From Rhodoferax sp. (GTDB taxonomy: Bacteria > Pseudomonadota > Gammaproteobacteria > Burkholderiales > Burkholderiaceae_C), in the NCBI RefSeq assembly GCF_018780565.1, contig NZ_JADMJN010000002.1:558001-622000 (forward strand): a DNA stretch of 64,000 nt, in the 5' to 3' direction. This document shows positions 15,915 through 24,893 of the stretch, piece after piece (the stretch's first letter is position 1; each line of letters starts with the position of its first letter). Position numbers and translations under genes: made by a program. The notes below the pieces were generated by a model. That model was not told the DNA's origin. It saw only the letters and a list, made by a program, of their open reading frames with translations, and made no database searches.

Positions 15915-17078
15915 ATGAACAGTATCAAGCAATGGGTGGAAAGAAACACCATGGGCAGCGTCTTGTTGCTGGCAGCGGTTTTGCTGGTAGCGTTTCCCCT
16001 GGCTCTGGATTTGTTTCGCCTGAATCTGGTCGGCAAGTACCTGAGCTACGCGTTCGTGGCCCTGGGCCTGGTGATGCTGTGGGGCTATGGCGGTGTGCTG
16101 AGCCTGGGGCAGGGCGTTTTCTTTGGTCTGGGCGGCTATGCCATGGCCATGTTTCTCAAGCTCGAAGCCAGTGACCCCATCACCACCAAGATCCAGTCCA
16201 CACCCGGTATTCCGGATTTCATGGACTGGAACCAGATCACGGCGTTGCCGCTGTGGTGGGAGCCCTTCCGCTCTTTTCCGCTGACGCTGCTGATCATTGT
16301 TGTGGTGCCCACGCTGCTGGCCTTCATCATCGGCTACGCCATGTTCAAGCGTCGGGTGGGCGGAGTGTACTTTGCCATCATAACCCAGGCGGTGGCCTTG
16401 ATTCTCACGGTGCTGATTGTGGGCCAGCAGGGCTATACCGGCGGCGTCAACGGCATGACCGACCTGAAGACCATCCTGGGCTGGGATACCCGCACCGACA
16501 GTGCCAAGTACATCCTCTACTTCGTCACAGTGGGTCTGTTGCTGGGCTCGATCGTACTGTGCGCCTGGATTCAAAAGAGCAAGCTGGGCACCTTGTTGTT
16601 GGCCATGCGTGACAAGGAGGACCGGGTGCGCTTCTCCGGCTACGACGTGGCGATGTTCCGGGTGTTCACCTTCTGCTTTGCAGCGCTGTTGTCGGCAGTT
16701 GGCGGTGCCATGTTCACGCTGCAAGTCGGTTTCATGTCGCCTTCTCTGGTGGGTATCGTGCCCTCGATCGAGATGGTGATCTTTGCCGCGGTGGGCGGAC
16801 GCATGTCGCTGGTGGGCGCGGTGTATGGCACCTTGCTGGTGAACTTCGGCAAGACCTATTTCTCCGAGACCTTTCCGGATCTGTGGCTGTTCCTCATGGC
16901 GGCCATGTTTCTGGGCGTGGTCCTGGCATTCCCTGACGGCCTGGCTGGCGTTTACAACAACCGCGTCAAGCCCTGGGTGGCCAAGCGCTGGGCGGCCCGC
17001 CGCAAACCCGTGGTGGTGGCGAAGGCTGCGAGTGAGGCACCCAACTTGCCTGCAGGCTTGAGCAAGCAGAACACCTGA
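15915..17078 (+). CDS. Amide/urea ABC transporter permease, UrtC/LivM type
   Basis: A 387-residue membrane protein. YAFVALGLVMLWGYGGVLSLGQGVFFGLGGYAMAMF (residues about 39-75) matches UrtC. The central loop VNGMTDLKTILGWD and the cytoplasmic motif MRDKEDRVRFSGYDVAMFRVF are typical of LivM/UrtC permeases. A basic and alanine-rich tail (about 360-387) is longer than in most relatives. It starts 39 bases after the preceding permease and ends 22 bases before the ATPase gene. Function: transmembrane half of the amide/urea importer. Confidence 0.87.
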   Translation: MNSIKQWVERNTMGSVLLLAAVLLVAFPLALDLFRLNLVGKYLSYAFVALGLVMLWGYGGVLSLGQGVFFGLGGYAMAMFLKLEASDPITTKIQSTPGIPDFMDWNQITALPLWWEPFRSFPLTLLIIVVVPTLLAFIIGYAMFKRRVGGVYFAIITQAVALILTVLIVGQQGYTGGVNGMTDLKTILGWDTRTDSAKYILYFVTVGLLLGSIVLCAWIQKSKLGTLLLAMRDKEDRVRFSGYDVAMFRVFTFCFAALLSAVGGAMFTLQVGFMSPSLVGIVPSIEMVIFAAVGGRMSLVGAVYGTLLVNFGKTYFSETFPDLWLFLMAAMFLGVVLAFPDGLAGVYNNRVKPWVAKRWAARRKPVVVAKAASEAPNLPAGLSKQNT

Positions 17079-17100
17079 AACAACGCAAAGGAGATCTGCC

Positions 17101-17844
17101 ATGAAAAAAACCGATTTCGTATTGACGGTCGAGGACTTGACGGTGTCCTTCGACGGCTTCAAGGCCATTGACAAGCTCAACCTGTATGTGGACCAGAATG
17201 AACTGCGCGTCATCATTGGTCCGAATGGCGCTGGCAAGACCACTCTGCTGGATTTGATTTGCGGCAGAACCCGGGCCAGTGCCGGCAGCATCAAGTTCAA
17301 AAACGATGAGATGACCACGCTGCCCGAGTACCAGATTGTTCGATCCGGCATTGGCCGCAAGTTCCAGACACCATCCATTTATGAAAACCTGAGCGTTTTC
17401 CAGAACCTGGAAGTTTCATTCCCGCGCGGACGTGATGTGTTCGGTGCCCTGTTTTTCAAGTGCACCGAGGAGGTCAAGTCACGCGTGCAGTCCGTGGCCG
17501 AGGAGATCGGGCTGGCCGATCAGCTTGAAGTGGAAGCCGGTTTGCTGTCGCACGGTCAAAAGCAGTGGCTGGAGATTGGCATGCTGCTGATGCAGGACCC
17601 GGAACTGCTGATGCTCGATGAGCCTATTGCCGGTATGAGTGTGCGCGAGCGCGAGCTGACCGCTGAGTTGCTCAAGCGCATCTGCAAGGGGCGCGCCATG
17701 ATCGTGATTGAGCACGACATGGAGTTCGTCAAGCGCATCGCAGACAAGGTCACCGTCATGCACCAGGGAAAAATCCTGGCTGAGGGTTCGATGGAAAAAG
17801 TACAAGCCGATCCGCGTGTGATCGATGTGTATCTGGGCCACTGA
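17101..17844 (+). CDS. Amide/urea ABC transporter ATP-binding protein, UrtD/LivG type
   Basis: A 247-residue ATPase. Walker A is GPNGAGKT (about residues 39-46). The UrtD-like stretch IGRKFQTPSIYENLSVFQNLE follows, the signature is the non-canonical LLSHGQKQWLEIG, Walker B is LLMLDEPIAGM, and the switch His is in IVIEHDMEFV. The SHGQKQWLEIG variant is shared with the true UrtD at 46959 and differs from LivG, which supports a urea/amide role. AAAGGAG precedes the ATG by eight bases. Confidence 0.9.
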   Translation: MKKTDFVLTVEDLTVSFDGFKAIDKLNLYVDQNELRVIIGPNGAGKTTLLDLICGRTRASAGSIKFKNDEMTTLPEYQIVRSGIGRKFQTPSIYENLSVFQNLEVSFPRGRDVFGALFFKCTEEVKSRVQSVAEEIGLADQLEVEAGLLSHGQKQWLEIGMLLMQDPELLMLDEPIAGMSVRERELTAELLKRICKGRAMIVIEHDMEFVKRIADKVTVMHQGKILAEGSMEKVQADPRVIDVYLGH

Positions 17845-17854
17845 GGAGAACACC

Positions 17855-18544
17855 ATGCTGAATGTCACCAACCTTCATGTCAGTTACGGGCAGAGCGAAG
17901 CACTGCACGGCATTTCGTTCACGGCAAACAAGAACGAAACCGTGGCCATCATGGGTCGCAATGGCATGGGTAAGACCACGCTGTTCAAGTCGCTCATCGG
18001 CATCCTGCCGCTCAAATCGGGAACGATTAACGTTGATGACAAGGACATCTCCAGGGACGAGAGCTACAAGCGCGTGGCCAAGGGCGTGGCTTATGTGCCC
18101 CAGGGCCGCATGATCTTCCCGACGCTCACAGTCGAAGAAAACATCCAGACCGGTCTTGAGAATGCTCGTCACAAGCAGATTCCAGACGAAATCTACGCGC
18201 TGTTCCCGGTGCTGTTCGAGATGCGTGGTCGCAAGGGCGGCAACCTTTCTGGGGGGCAGCAGCAACAGTTGGCCATTGCCCGCGCCTTGGTGACCAATCC
18301 CAAAGTCCTGCTGCTGGATGAGCCCACCGAGGGAATTCAGCCATCCATCATCAAGGACATCGCCAAGGCGCTCAACGAAATCCGCAAGATGCGGGAGATC
18401 ACCATCATCGTGTCAGAGCAGGTCTTGAGCTTTGCCATGGAAGTGGCGGACCGCTTGTTTGTCATCGAGGGCGGCCATCTGGTGCATGAGAGCACGCGCG
18501 CCGACACCGACACGGCGCGCATCAAGCAGTTCCTATCGGTTTGA
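17855..18544 (+). CDS. Amide/urea ABC transporter ATP-binding protein, UrtE/LivF type
   Basis: A 229-residue ATPase with Walker A GRNGMGKT, signature LSGGQQQQLAIARAL, Walker B LLLLDEPTEGIQPS and terminal FVIEGGHLVHE. The phrase DEPTEGIQPSIIKDI is characteristic of UrtE proteins. ATG 17855 is chosen because GAGGAG lies just upstream at 17843; the open frame extends to 17825 within the previous gene. It partners the UrtD-type subunit. The formamidase gene follows 42 bases later. Confidence 0.9.
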   Translation: MLNVTNLHVSYGQSEALHGISFTANKNETVAIMGRNGMGKTTLFKSLIGILPLKSGTINVDDKDISRDESYKRVAKGVAYVPQGRMIFPTLTVEENIQTGLENARHKQIPDEIYALFPVLFEMRGRKGGNLSGGQQQQLAIARALVTNPKVLLLDEPTEGIQPSIIKDIAKALNEIRKMREITIIVSEQVLSFAMEVADRLFVIEGGHLVHESTRADTDTARIKQFLSV

Positions 18545-18586
18545 ACGATTTTTTGTTTTCTTACTACTTACTCCAGGAGAAATGAC

Positions 18587-19813
18587 ATGACAGACACATT
18601 GATCAAAGTTGACCTCACCAAGTCCCCGACTGAAAACGAGAACATTCACAACCGTTGGCACCCGGACATCCCGATGGCATGCTGGGTCAATCCGGGTGAT
18701 GACTTCATCCTGGAAACCTTCGACTGGACCGGTGGCTTCATCAAGAACAACGACAGCGCTGATGACGTGCGCGATATAGACCTGAGCACGGTGCATTACC
18801 TGTCGGGTCCAGTAGGGGTGAAGGGGGCGGAGCCCGGCGACCTGCTGGTGGTCGACCTGCTGGATATTGGTGCCAAGCAGGACAGCCTGTGGGGCTTCAA
18901 TGGGTTCTTCAGCAAAAAGAATGGCGGAGGCTTTCTGACGGAGCACTTTCCTGAGGCGCAGAAATCGATCTGGGACTTCAAGGGTATGTTCACCAGCTCG
19001 CGTCATATTCCGGGTGTGAATTTTGCGGGACTGATTCACCCAGGCCTCATTGGGTGCCTGCCTGACAAGAAAATGCTCGACATATGGAATACACGTGAGC
19101 AGAACCTGATCGACACCGACCCAAGCGCCGGCCTGGCCAATCCACCCTCGGCCGGCACCGCCCACATGGGCAAGATGACTGGCGAAGCCCGCGCCAAGGC
19201 AGCGGCAGAGGGCGCGCGCACCGTACCTCCGCGCGAACACGGCGGCAACTGCGACATCAAGGATTTGTCGCGTGGCTCCAAAGTGTTCTTCCCGGTGTAT
19301 GTGGACGGCGCGGGTCTTTCCGTGGGCGATCTTCACTTCAGCCAGGGTGATGGCGAGATCACCTTCTGCGGTGCCATCGAGATGGCGGGCTGGGTACACA
19401 TGAAGGTGACCCTGATCAAAGGTGGCATGGCCAAGTACGGCATCAAGAACCCGATCTTCAAGCCCAGCGTTATTACGCCGGCTTACAACGACTATCTGAT
19501 CTTCGAAGGCATCTCGGTCGACGAGACGGGCAAGCAGTACTACCTGGATGTGAATGTGGCATACCGCCAAGCCTGTCTCAACGCCATCGAGTACCTGAAG
19601 AAGTTTGGTTACTCCGGTGCTCAGGCCTATTCCATTCTGGGCACTGCGCCGGTTCAGGGCCATATCAGCGGGGTGGTGGATGTGCCCAACGCCTGTGCCA
19701 CGCTGTGGCTGCCCACGCAGATCTTCGAGTTCGACATCAACCCGAACGCGTTTGGACCAGTGAAGCACATCGACGGCAAGATCGACATGCCTTTGTCGCA
19801 CGATCTGATCTGA
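18587..19813 (+). CDS. fmdA: Formamidase
   Basis: A 408-residue cytosolic amidase of the acetamidase/formamidase (FmdA_AmdA) family, which hydrolyses formamide, and more slowly short amides, to ammonia and the acid. The N-terminus IKVDLTKSPTENENIHNRWHPDIPM, the central REHGGNCDIKDLSRGSKV and the metal/active-site region DLHFSQGDGEI are family hallmarks and all are intact. Length equals that of characterised formamidases. CAGGAGA precedes the ATG. It is the sixth gene of the operon, with FmdB after it, the same order as the fmd cluster of Methylophilus. It shows what the preceding importer probably brings in. Confidence 0.93.
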   Translation: MTDTLIKVDLTKSPTENENIHNRWHPDIPMACWVNPGDDFILETFDWTGGFIKNNDSADDVRDIDLSTVHYLSGPVGVKGAEPGDLLVVDLLDIGAKQDSLWGFNGFFSKKNGGGFLTEHFPEAQKSIWDFKGMFTSSRHIPGVNFAGLIHPGLIGCLPDKKMLDIWNTREQNLIDTDPSAGLANPPSAGTAHMGKMTGEARAKAAAEGARTVPPREHGGNCDIKDLSRGSKVFFPVYVDGAGLSVGDLHFSQGDGEITFCGAIEMAGWVHMKVTLIKGGMAKYGIKNPIFKPSVITPAYNDYLIFEGISVDETGKQYYLDVNVAYRQACLNAIEYLKKFGYSGAQAYSILGTAPVQGHISGVVDVPNACATLWLPTQIFEFDINPNAFGPVKHIDGKIDMPLSHDLI

Positions 19814-19836
19814 AAAAAAATACGGAGGCGATTCCT

Positions 19837-20178
19837 ATGCCAACCTATGACTACGCTTGCCCCCAGTGCGGGGGCTTTGACGCCTTTCGTACGCTGGCTG
19901 CACGCAATGAGGCCGCTGCCTGCCCCGACTGCGGCAGCGCCTCTTTGCGCGTCTTTGCCACCGCTCCGCGTCTGGCCTTGATGGAAGGCAGCACGCGCCG
20001 GGCCATGGACGCCAACGAGCGCGCTCGGCATGAGCCCAAGCGCTCAGGCGACTATGCACGCCTCAAGCACCCGGCGGGCTGCGGTTGTTGCTCCACTGCC
20101 AAACGTGGAGCCACGGTAACCGCGCCCAACGGCAACAAGGCATTCCCGAGCAAGCGGCCCTGGATGATCAGCCATTGA
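19837..20178 (+). CDS. fmdB: FmdB family zinc-ribbon regulatory protein
   Basis: A 113-residue protein whose first 40 residues form the FmdB zinc ribbon: MPTYDYACPQCGG, then ACPDCGS, two CxxC knuckles about 22 residues apart. A second Cys group, AGCGCCS, lies at about residues 83-89. FmdB was proposed as a regulator of formamidase expression in Methylophilus, but the biochemical role is not firmly known. Start ATG 19837 with GGAGG eight bases upstream, 23 bases after fmdA; last gene of the operon. The C-terminal half is basic and probably disordered. Confidence 0.88.
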   Translation: MPTYDYACPQCGGFDAFRTLAARNEAAACPDCGSASLRVFATAPRLALMEGSTRRAMDANERARHEPKRSGDYARLKHPAGCGCCSTAKRGATVTAPNGNKAFPSKRPWMISH

Positions 20179-20193
20179 GCGAACGATCCCCGC

Positions 20194-21621
20194 TCAAGGT
20201 CGGGGCTGAGTCGCGGCTGTGCGCGATGAAGTCTTCTTTTCTCGCGGGCTTGGACTGACGGCTTGGGTCCTGGGCGCTTTGGCGGCGCGCAACAGGCTCT
20301 GGAATTCGCGGTTGAAGAGCTCGGCAATCACTTCGGGGTCGGGCACCAGGCGGGCATCGGCACCGATGGTCAGTGACGCCTTGCCGTGGTAGCTCATGAT
20401 GCTGATGGCCATGCCCAGCTCGTTGCCAGGATGCGGTGCCCAGGCAATCATGCGGTCAATCGGGACACCGGTCAGGTAGAGCACGTCGCGCGGCCCCATC
20501 ACGTTGGTCATCACGATGCTGGCCTTGCTGCCGAACAGTTCGTTCGCGAAGTCTTCCAGAGCCTTGGGCCCCCGCCCAAAGATTTCAAACAGGACTTTGA
20601 TGGCCGTGGCCTCCGGTGAGCGTTTGAGCTCGTCCATCCGCTTCTTTGTGACGGCCAGTCGCTGGGTCGCACGGGCGCTGGTCACGGCCAGATCCAGAAT
20701 CACCAGACCAAACTCGTTGCCAAGGGCCGCAGCCCTCTCCGGTGGCCGCAGGTCAACGGGCACCATCGCGCGCACTGTCGTGTGGTTCACATCGACTCCA
20801 CGCTTTCTGAGATAGCTGCGCAAGGCGCCGGTCATGCATGCCACCAGCACGTCGTTCACCTTGGCCCCATGTCGTGCACCGATCGTCTTGACGTCCTTGA
20901 TGGTGACTGGCTTGGACCATGCTACCCGCTTGCGCAGGCCGAACTCGCCCTTGAGTGGCGACTGTGGGTCAGGCCAGCGCAACAGTTCGCGCACCAACAT
21001 GCCAGCCCCGGCTGCGACCACGGCAGCCTTCTCGATGACCTGGCCCGGATGCGTGACGACTTCAACAGCCGTGTCGGCCATCGCCAGCAGGCGTTCTGCC
21101 GCTGTCGGTTCGCTGGACGGGATGCTGTGCGGCACGTCCGACTGGGGTGCGCCACCTGGCGCAGTGTCGAACAGCTCCCGGGCAACGGTCATCATGGCAG
21201 TTCCGTCGGCAACGCAGTGGTGGCAACGCATGATCAGTGCACTGCCACCCGCGACATCATCCACCACATGCACATGCCACAGTGGCTGCTGGTGGTCCAG
21301 CGGGGTGCTTGCAAGGTCGCTGATCAAGGATCGCAGTGCGGTTTCGTCATGGGGCGACGCCAGCGCAATGTGGTGCATATGCTGGTTGATGTCGAAGTTC
21401 GGCATGTCTTCCCAGTGTGGGGTTGCCAGGGGGAAGCCCTTTTCGACCACACGCTGGCGAAAGCGCTCGAAGCGAAGCAGGCGAGATCGGTAGACCTCCC
21501 GGACCTCATCAAAGTCAAGTTTTTTCCTGGTTAACAGGGCGCCTGTGACCATGGCCAAATTCGCGGGACCATCCATGTGGTACCAGGCCGCATCGACAGG
21601 GCTCATTGGATAGCTCGTCAT
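20194..21621 (-). CDS. Wax ester synthase/diacylglycerol acyltransferase (WS/DGAT)
   Basis: A 475-residue acyltransferase. The catalytic motif HHCVADG is at residues 134-140, and the start MSPVDAAWYHMDGPANLAMV contains the PLSSxDxxF-like element of the family. A conserved NDVL(V/A) block is seen as GAKVNDVLVACMTGALR near residue 255. It joins acyl-CoA to diacylglycerol or a fatty alcohol to make storage lipid at the inner membrane. The C-terminus is basic and serine-rich. The gene is convergent with fmdB (15 bases apart) and divergent from the DegQ-like gene. Confidence 0.9.
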   Translation of the reverse strand: MTSYPMSPVDAAWYHMDGPANLAMVTGALLTRKKLDFDEVREVYRSRLLRFERFRQRVVEKGFPLATPHWEDMPNFDINQHMHHIALASPHDETALRSLISDLASTPLDHQQPLWHVHVVDDVAGGSALIMRCHHCVADGTAMMTVARELFDTAPGGAPQSDVPHSIPSSEPTAAERLLAMADTAVEVVTHPGQVIEKAAVVAAGAGMLVRELLRWPDPQSPLKGEFGLRKRVAWSKPVTIKDVKTIGARHGAKVNDVLVACMTGALRSYLRKRGVDVNHTTVRAMVPVDLRPPERAAALGNEFGLVILDLAVTSARATQRLAVTKKRMDELKRSPEATAIKVLFEIFGRGPKALEDFANELFGSKASIVMTNVMGPRDVLYLTGVPIDRMIAWAPHPGNELGMAISIMSYHGKASLTIGADARLVPDPEVIAELFNREFQSLLRAAKAPRTQAVSPSPREKKTSSRTAATQPRP

Positions 21622-21885
21622 GGCTTGTCTCTCAATGCCGCCACAAGGTGCCCCGCAGCGGGGCGGCGTCCGACCGCGGTTTCATTCCTGTTGCCATGCT
21701 AGGGCGGCCATGCGGCCCTCAGTTGCGAAATGTCAATGCACTGGAACCTGCGCGACCGCGCAGGCATGGGGAGGGCTGGCAGTAAACCGGCCGGGAATGA
21801 CATTTCTCAAATCGACTGAGTTGGCGAGACCTACTATTCCTCGCCATGGCTTTGCAGTCAGCATCGCCTTGGGGAAAGATGATTC

Positions 21886-23400
21886 ATGAAAAGAAAAGCC
21901 CTGATTCTCACGCTGGTTGCCGCTGGTCTCATCGCTGCCGTGACCTCGGCCGCCTTCAATTTGCATTCGCCCGGCTGGTTCGTCAAGGAACGCCCGGTCA
22001 GCAGGGCAGAGGGCGATGTGACGGGACCTGCGTCGACGCCAGCTCCGCCGCCTGTGCCGGCCTTGCCAGTGCCCCCCGGCACGATGCCCAACTACCGGGC
22101 GATCGTGGAGCAGTCGGGTCCTGCTGTGGTTGGTGTGAACGTGGCGGGCTTGCGCAAACTCGGGCCTGATGAATTTCCCTTTGATCCCAACGATCCGTTT
22201 TTCCGGTTTTTCCGCGGCTTGCCCGGCTTCCAGTGGCGCCTGCCCGGTCAAACCCCGGGCGGCAGCATGCCGTTTCGCAGCCAGGGCTCAGGCTTCATCA
22301 TCAGCACCGATGGACTGATACTGACCAATGCGCATGTGGTGCGTGAGGCGAAGGAGGTCGTCGTCAAGCTCAGTGATCGCAGTGAGTACCGGGCCAAGGT
22401 GCTGGGTGCCGACACGGCCACTGATGTGGCGGTGTTGCGCATCACTGCGAAAAATCTTCCCGTGGTGCGATTGGGAGACGCACAGCGATTGCAGGTGGGC
22501 GATCCGGTGCTGGCCATCGGTTCTCCATTTGGCTTTGAGCAGACGGCGACGCAGGGCATTGTCAGCGCCAAGGGGCGCTCATTGCCAGGGGATGCGGCAG
22601 TGCCGTTTATCCAGACTGACGCCGCGGTCAATCCGGGCAATTCAGGTGGCCCCTTGTTTGATGGCAGCGGTGCAGTGGTGGGTATCAATGCCCAGATCTA
22701 TTCGCAGTCCGGTGGCTATCAGGGCCTGTCTTTTGCGATCCCGATCAATGTCGCGCTCAAGGTCAAGGACCAGATCGTCGCGACCGGGCGGGCAGCCCAT
22801 GCCCGGCTCGGTGTTTCAGTCCAGGATATGAACCAGGCACTGGCCGAATCCTTTGGACTGAGTCGGCCCGATGGCGCCTTGATTGTCAGCGTGGCGCCCG
22901 ACAGCGCAGCAGCCACCGCCGGCCTGATGCCCGGCGATGTCGTCAGCGAGGTCAATGGCGAGCCCATTGTTCGATCCGGAGATTTGAGCAGCCGAATCAG
23001 CCTGGCCACGCCCGGTGAGACGGTGCGCCTGAAGGTCTGGCGCGACCGGGCATTTCGCGAGTTGTCAGTCAAGCTCGGTCGCGCGGAAGATGATGGTGCA
23101 ACGCAGACTCAACGCGAATCAGAGCCGCAACCTGGACAACTCGGACTCGCTCTGCGGCCGCTCTCCCGGGATGAGCAGGCGAAGTTGAAGGTGTCCGGTG
23201 GGCTGCTCGTTGAAGGCGCAACAGGTGCAGCGGCGCGTGCAGGCCTGATGCCGGGTGACGTGTTGCTGGCGATCAACGGCATGGCCTTGAAGTCGGTCGA
23301 TCAGGTGCGTGGCGCAATGGATAAAAAACCCAGGAGTGTGGCGCTGCTGGTGCTGCGCGACGGCGGGCGAATTTTCATACCAGTGGAGTTAGGGCAATGA
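21886..23400 (+). CDS. DegQ/DegP-like periplasmic serine protease with two PDZ domains
   Basis: A 504-residue envelope protease. An N-terminal membrane anchor or signal (residues 4-24) is followed by a proline-rich linker, a trypsin-like domain with triad H150 (LTNAHVV), D180 (ATDVAVLRI) and S253 (NPGNSGGPL), and two PDZ domains (about 300-390 and 405-500). The first contains GLMPGDVVSEVNGEPI, the second GLMPGDVLLAINGMAL. All catalytic residues are present. The stop overlaps the ATG of the next gene by four bases. It would degrade or refold damaged periplasmic proteins. Confidence 0.92.
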   Translation: MKRKALILTLVAAGLIAAVTSAAFNLHSPGWFVKERPVSRAEGDVTGPASTPAPPPVPALPVPPGTMPNYRAIVEQSGPAVVGVNVAGLRKLGPDEFPFDPNDPFFRFFRGLPGFQWRLPGQTPGGSMPFRSQGSGFIISTDGLILTNAHVVREAKEVVVKLSDRSEYRAKVLGADTATDVAVLRITAKNLPVVRLGDAQRLQVGDPVLAIGSPFGFEQTATQGIVSAKGRSLPGDAAVPFIQTDAAVNPGNSGGPLFDGSGAVVGINAQIYSQSGGYQGLSFAIPINVALKVKDQIVATGRAAHARLGVSVQDMNQALAESFGLSRPDGALIVSVAPDSAAATAGLMPGDVVSEVNGEPIVRSGDLSSRISLATPGETVRLKVWRDRAFRELSVKLGRAEDDGATQTQRESEPQPGQLGLALRPLSRDEQAKLKVSGGLLVEGATGAAARAGLMPGDVLLAINGMALKSVDQVRGAMDKKPRSVALLVLRDGGRIFIPVELGQ

Positions 23401-24635
23401 CGACGATGACAAATCTTGTGGATTCCGATCGAGGCGTGTTGCCCCGCTTTTTGGCGGGTCTGCGCCTTCAAAATGGCATACCTTTGCGACTGACGCTGTG
23501 GAATGGGCTGCACCACGATCTGGGCCAGGAGCCTCAAGTCACTGTTCGTTTGAACGGGCCGGGGGCATTGCGCTACTTCTTGCCACCGAGCCTGGACAAC
23601 TTGGCCGAGGGTTACGTGAATGGTCACTTCGATGTGCAGGGCAGCGCAAAAGACATTGTGGAAGTGGCCTCCAGGCTGGCTCACACGGGTGTGCCGATGC
23701 GTGGCAGGTTTGGCCGCATGTTCAATGCAGGTCGCCATGACAGGGCGAAGGACGCTCAGGCCATCAAGCACCATTACGATGTGTCCAACGACTTCTATCG
23801 GCTGTGGCTGGACCCGGATCTGGTCTATTCATGTGCCTACTTTCCCTCAGCCACTGAGACATTGGAGCAGGCCCAGGTGGCGAAGCTCGATCACATTCTG
23901 ACCAAACTCATGCTCCAGCCCGGCGAGCGTCTGCTGGATATCGGTTGTGGTTGGGGCGCTCTGGCCATTCGGGCTGCGCAAAAATTCGGAGCGCACGTGG
24001 TGGGAGTGACCTTGTCAAACAATCAATGCGAACTGGCCCGTGAGCGCATCGCACAAGCTGGCCTGTGCGCTCAGGTGGAGATTCGCCTGCAGGACTATCG
24101 CGATATCGACGTGAGCGATGGCCTGTTCGACAAGATCACGTCCATCGGCATGTTCGAGCATGTGGGTCTGAACCATCTGCCCGCCTATTTCGCCAAAATC
24201 AATGCCTTGCTCAAACCGAGTGGCCTGGTGCTCAACCATGGCATCACCTCCACCGACCCCGATAGTGGCGGGTCCCCTCTGGGCGCTGCCAGTTTCATAG
24301 AGAAGTATGTCTTTCCGAATGGGGAGCTACCGCACATCAGTCTGGCGCTGAAATCAATGCAAACGGCTGGCCTGGAGGCATTGGATGTGGAGTGTCTGCG
24401 TCGCCACTACGCGCGAACGCTGTTGCATTGGTCGGAGAATTATGAAGATCAAGGCCGGGAAATACGCAATCTGGTGGACGATACGACGTACCGCGTCTGG
24501 CGCATTTACCTGGCGGGATGCGCGCACGCTTTCAATCAGAACTGGGTGTCTTTGCATCAAGTTCTGGCATGTAAGGCTGGAGCTGACGAGCAGCTCAATC
24601 CCACCCCATGGTCGCGTGCCTATATGTATGCCTGA
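23397..24635 (+). CDS. Cyclopropane-fatty-acyl-phospholipid synthase family methyltransferase
   Basis: A 412-residue SAM-dependent enzyme of the CFA/mycolic-acid synthase family. The N-terminal lipid-associated part (about 30-110) resembles CFA synthases. The methyltransferase core contains HYDVSNDFYRLWLD, motif I LLDIGCGWGALAIRAA (about residues 180-195), and FEHVG plus LLHWSENYE toward the end. It would methylenate unsaturated acyl chains in membrane phospholipids. It overlaps the DegQ-like gene (ATGA), so both are translated together, which fits a shared envelope-stress purpose. Confidence 0.88.
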   Translation: MTTMTNLVDSDRGVLPRFLAGLRLQNGIPLRLTLWNGLHHDLGQEPQVTVRLNGPGALRYFLPPSLDNLAEGYVNGHFDVQGSAKDIVEVASRLAHTGVPMRGRFGRMFNAGRHDRAKDAQAIKHHYDVSNDFYRLWLDPDLVYSCAYFPSATETLEQAQVAKLDHILTKLMLQPGERLLDIGCGWGALAIRAAQKFGAHVVGVTLSNNQCELARERIAQAGLCAQVEIRLQDYRDIDVSDGLFDKITSIGMFEHVGLNHLPAYFAKINALLKPSGLVLNHGITSTDPDSGGSPLGAASFIEKYVFPNGELPHISLALKSMQTAGLEALDVECLRRHYARTLLHWSENYEDQGREIRNLVDDTTYRVWRIYLAGCAHAFNQNWVSLHQVLACKAGADEQLNPTPWSRAYMYA

Positions 24636-24844
24636 ATGCGCCCCAATTGAGAATTCGCAATGGTCGTTCTGCCGTGGGAACTATAGTGAAAGCGTACTTG
24701 CTGACAAGCGTGGGAACGTTTTGACACAGTACGGAGCTGGGGGAATCAAGAAATTGGTTCAAGTCTTGGTGTTTGACATCAAGACGGACGGGAACGTCCC
24801 CAGACGTGTCAGCCTGACGAACTGACCCGGGGTTCCTGCCACAA

Positions 24845-24870
24845 CCGCCAGCCCCTGAAAAGGCTGGCGG
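24845..24870 (+). terminator. Stem-loop in the gap after the CFA-type gene
   Basis: CCGCCAGCC (24845-24853) pairs perfectly with GGCTGGCGG (24862-24870) around an eight-base loop, followed by GTCTGTTTC. It is a plausible terminator for the 21886-24635 pair. The rest of the 258-base gap holds no gene I can support. Confidence 0.55.
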
Positions 24871-24893
24871 GTCTGTTTCAAGAGTCCCTGCAC

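Noticed and set aside
24664..24825. Small gene in the gap after the CFA-type gene
   Set aside because: The frames there are short or overlap the upstream gene out of frame and have no ribosome site; the only clear structure is the hairpin at 24845.
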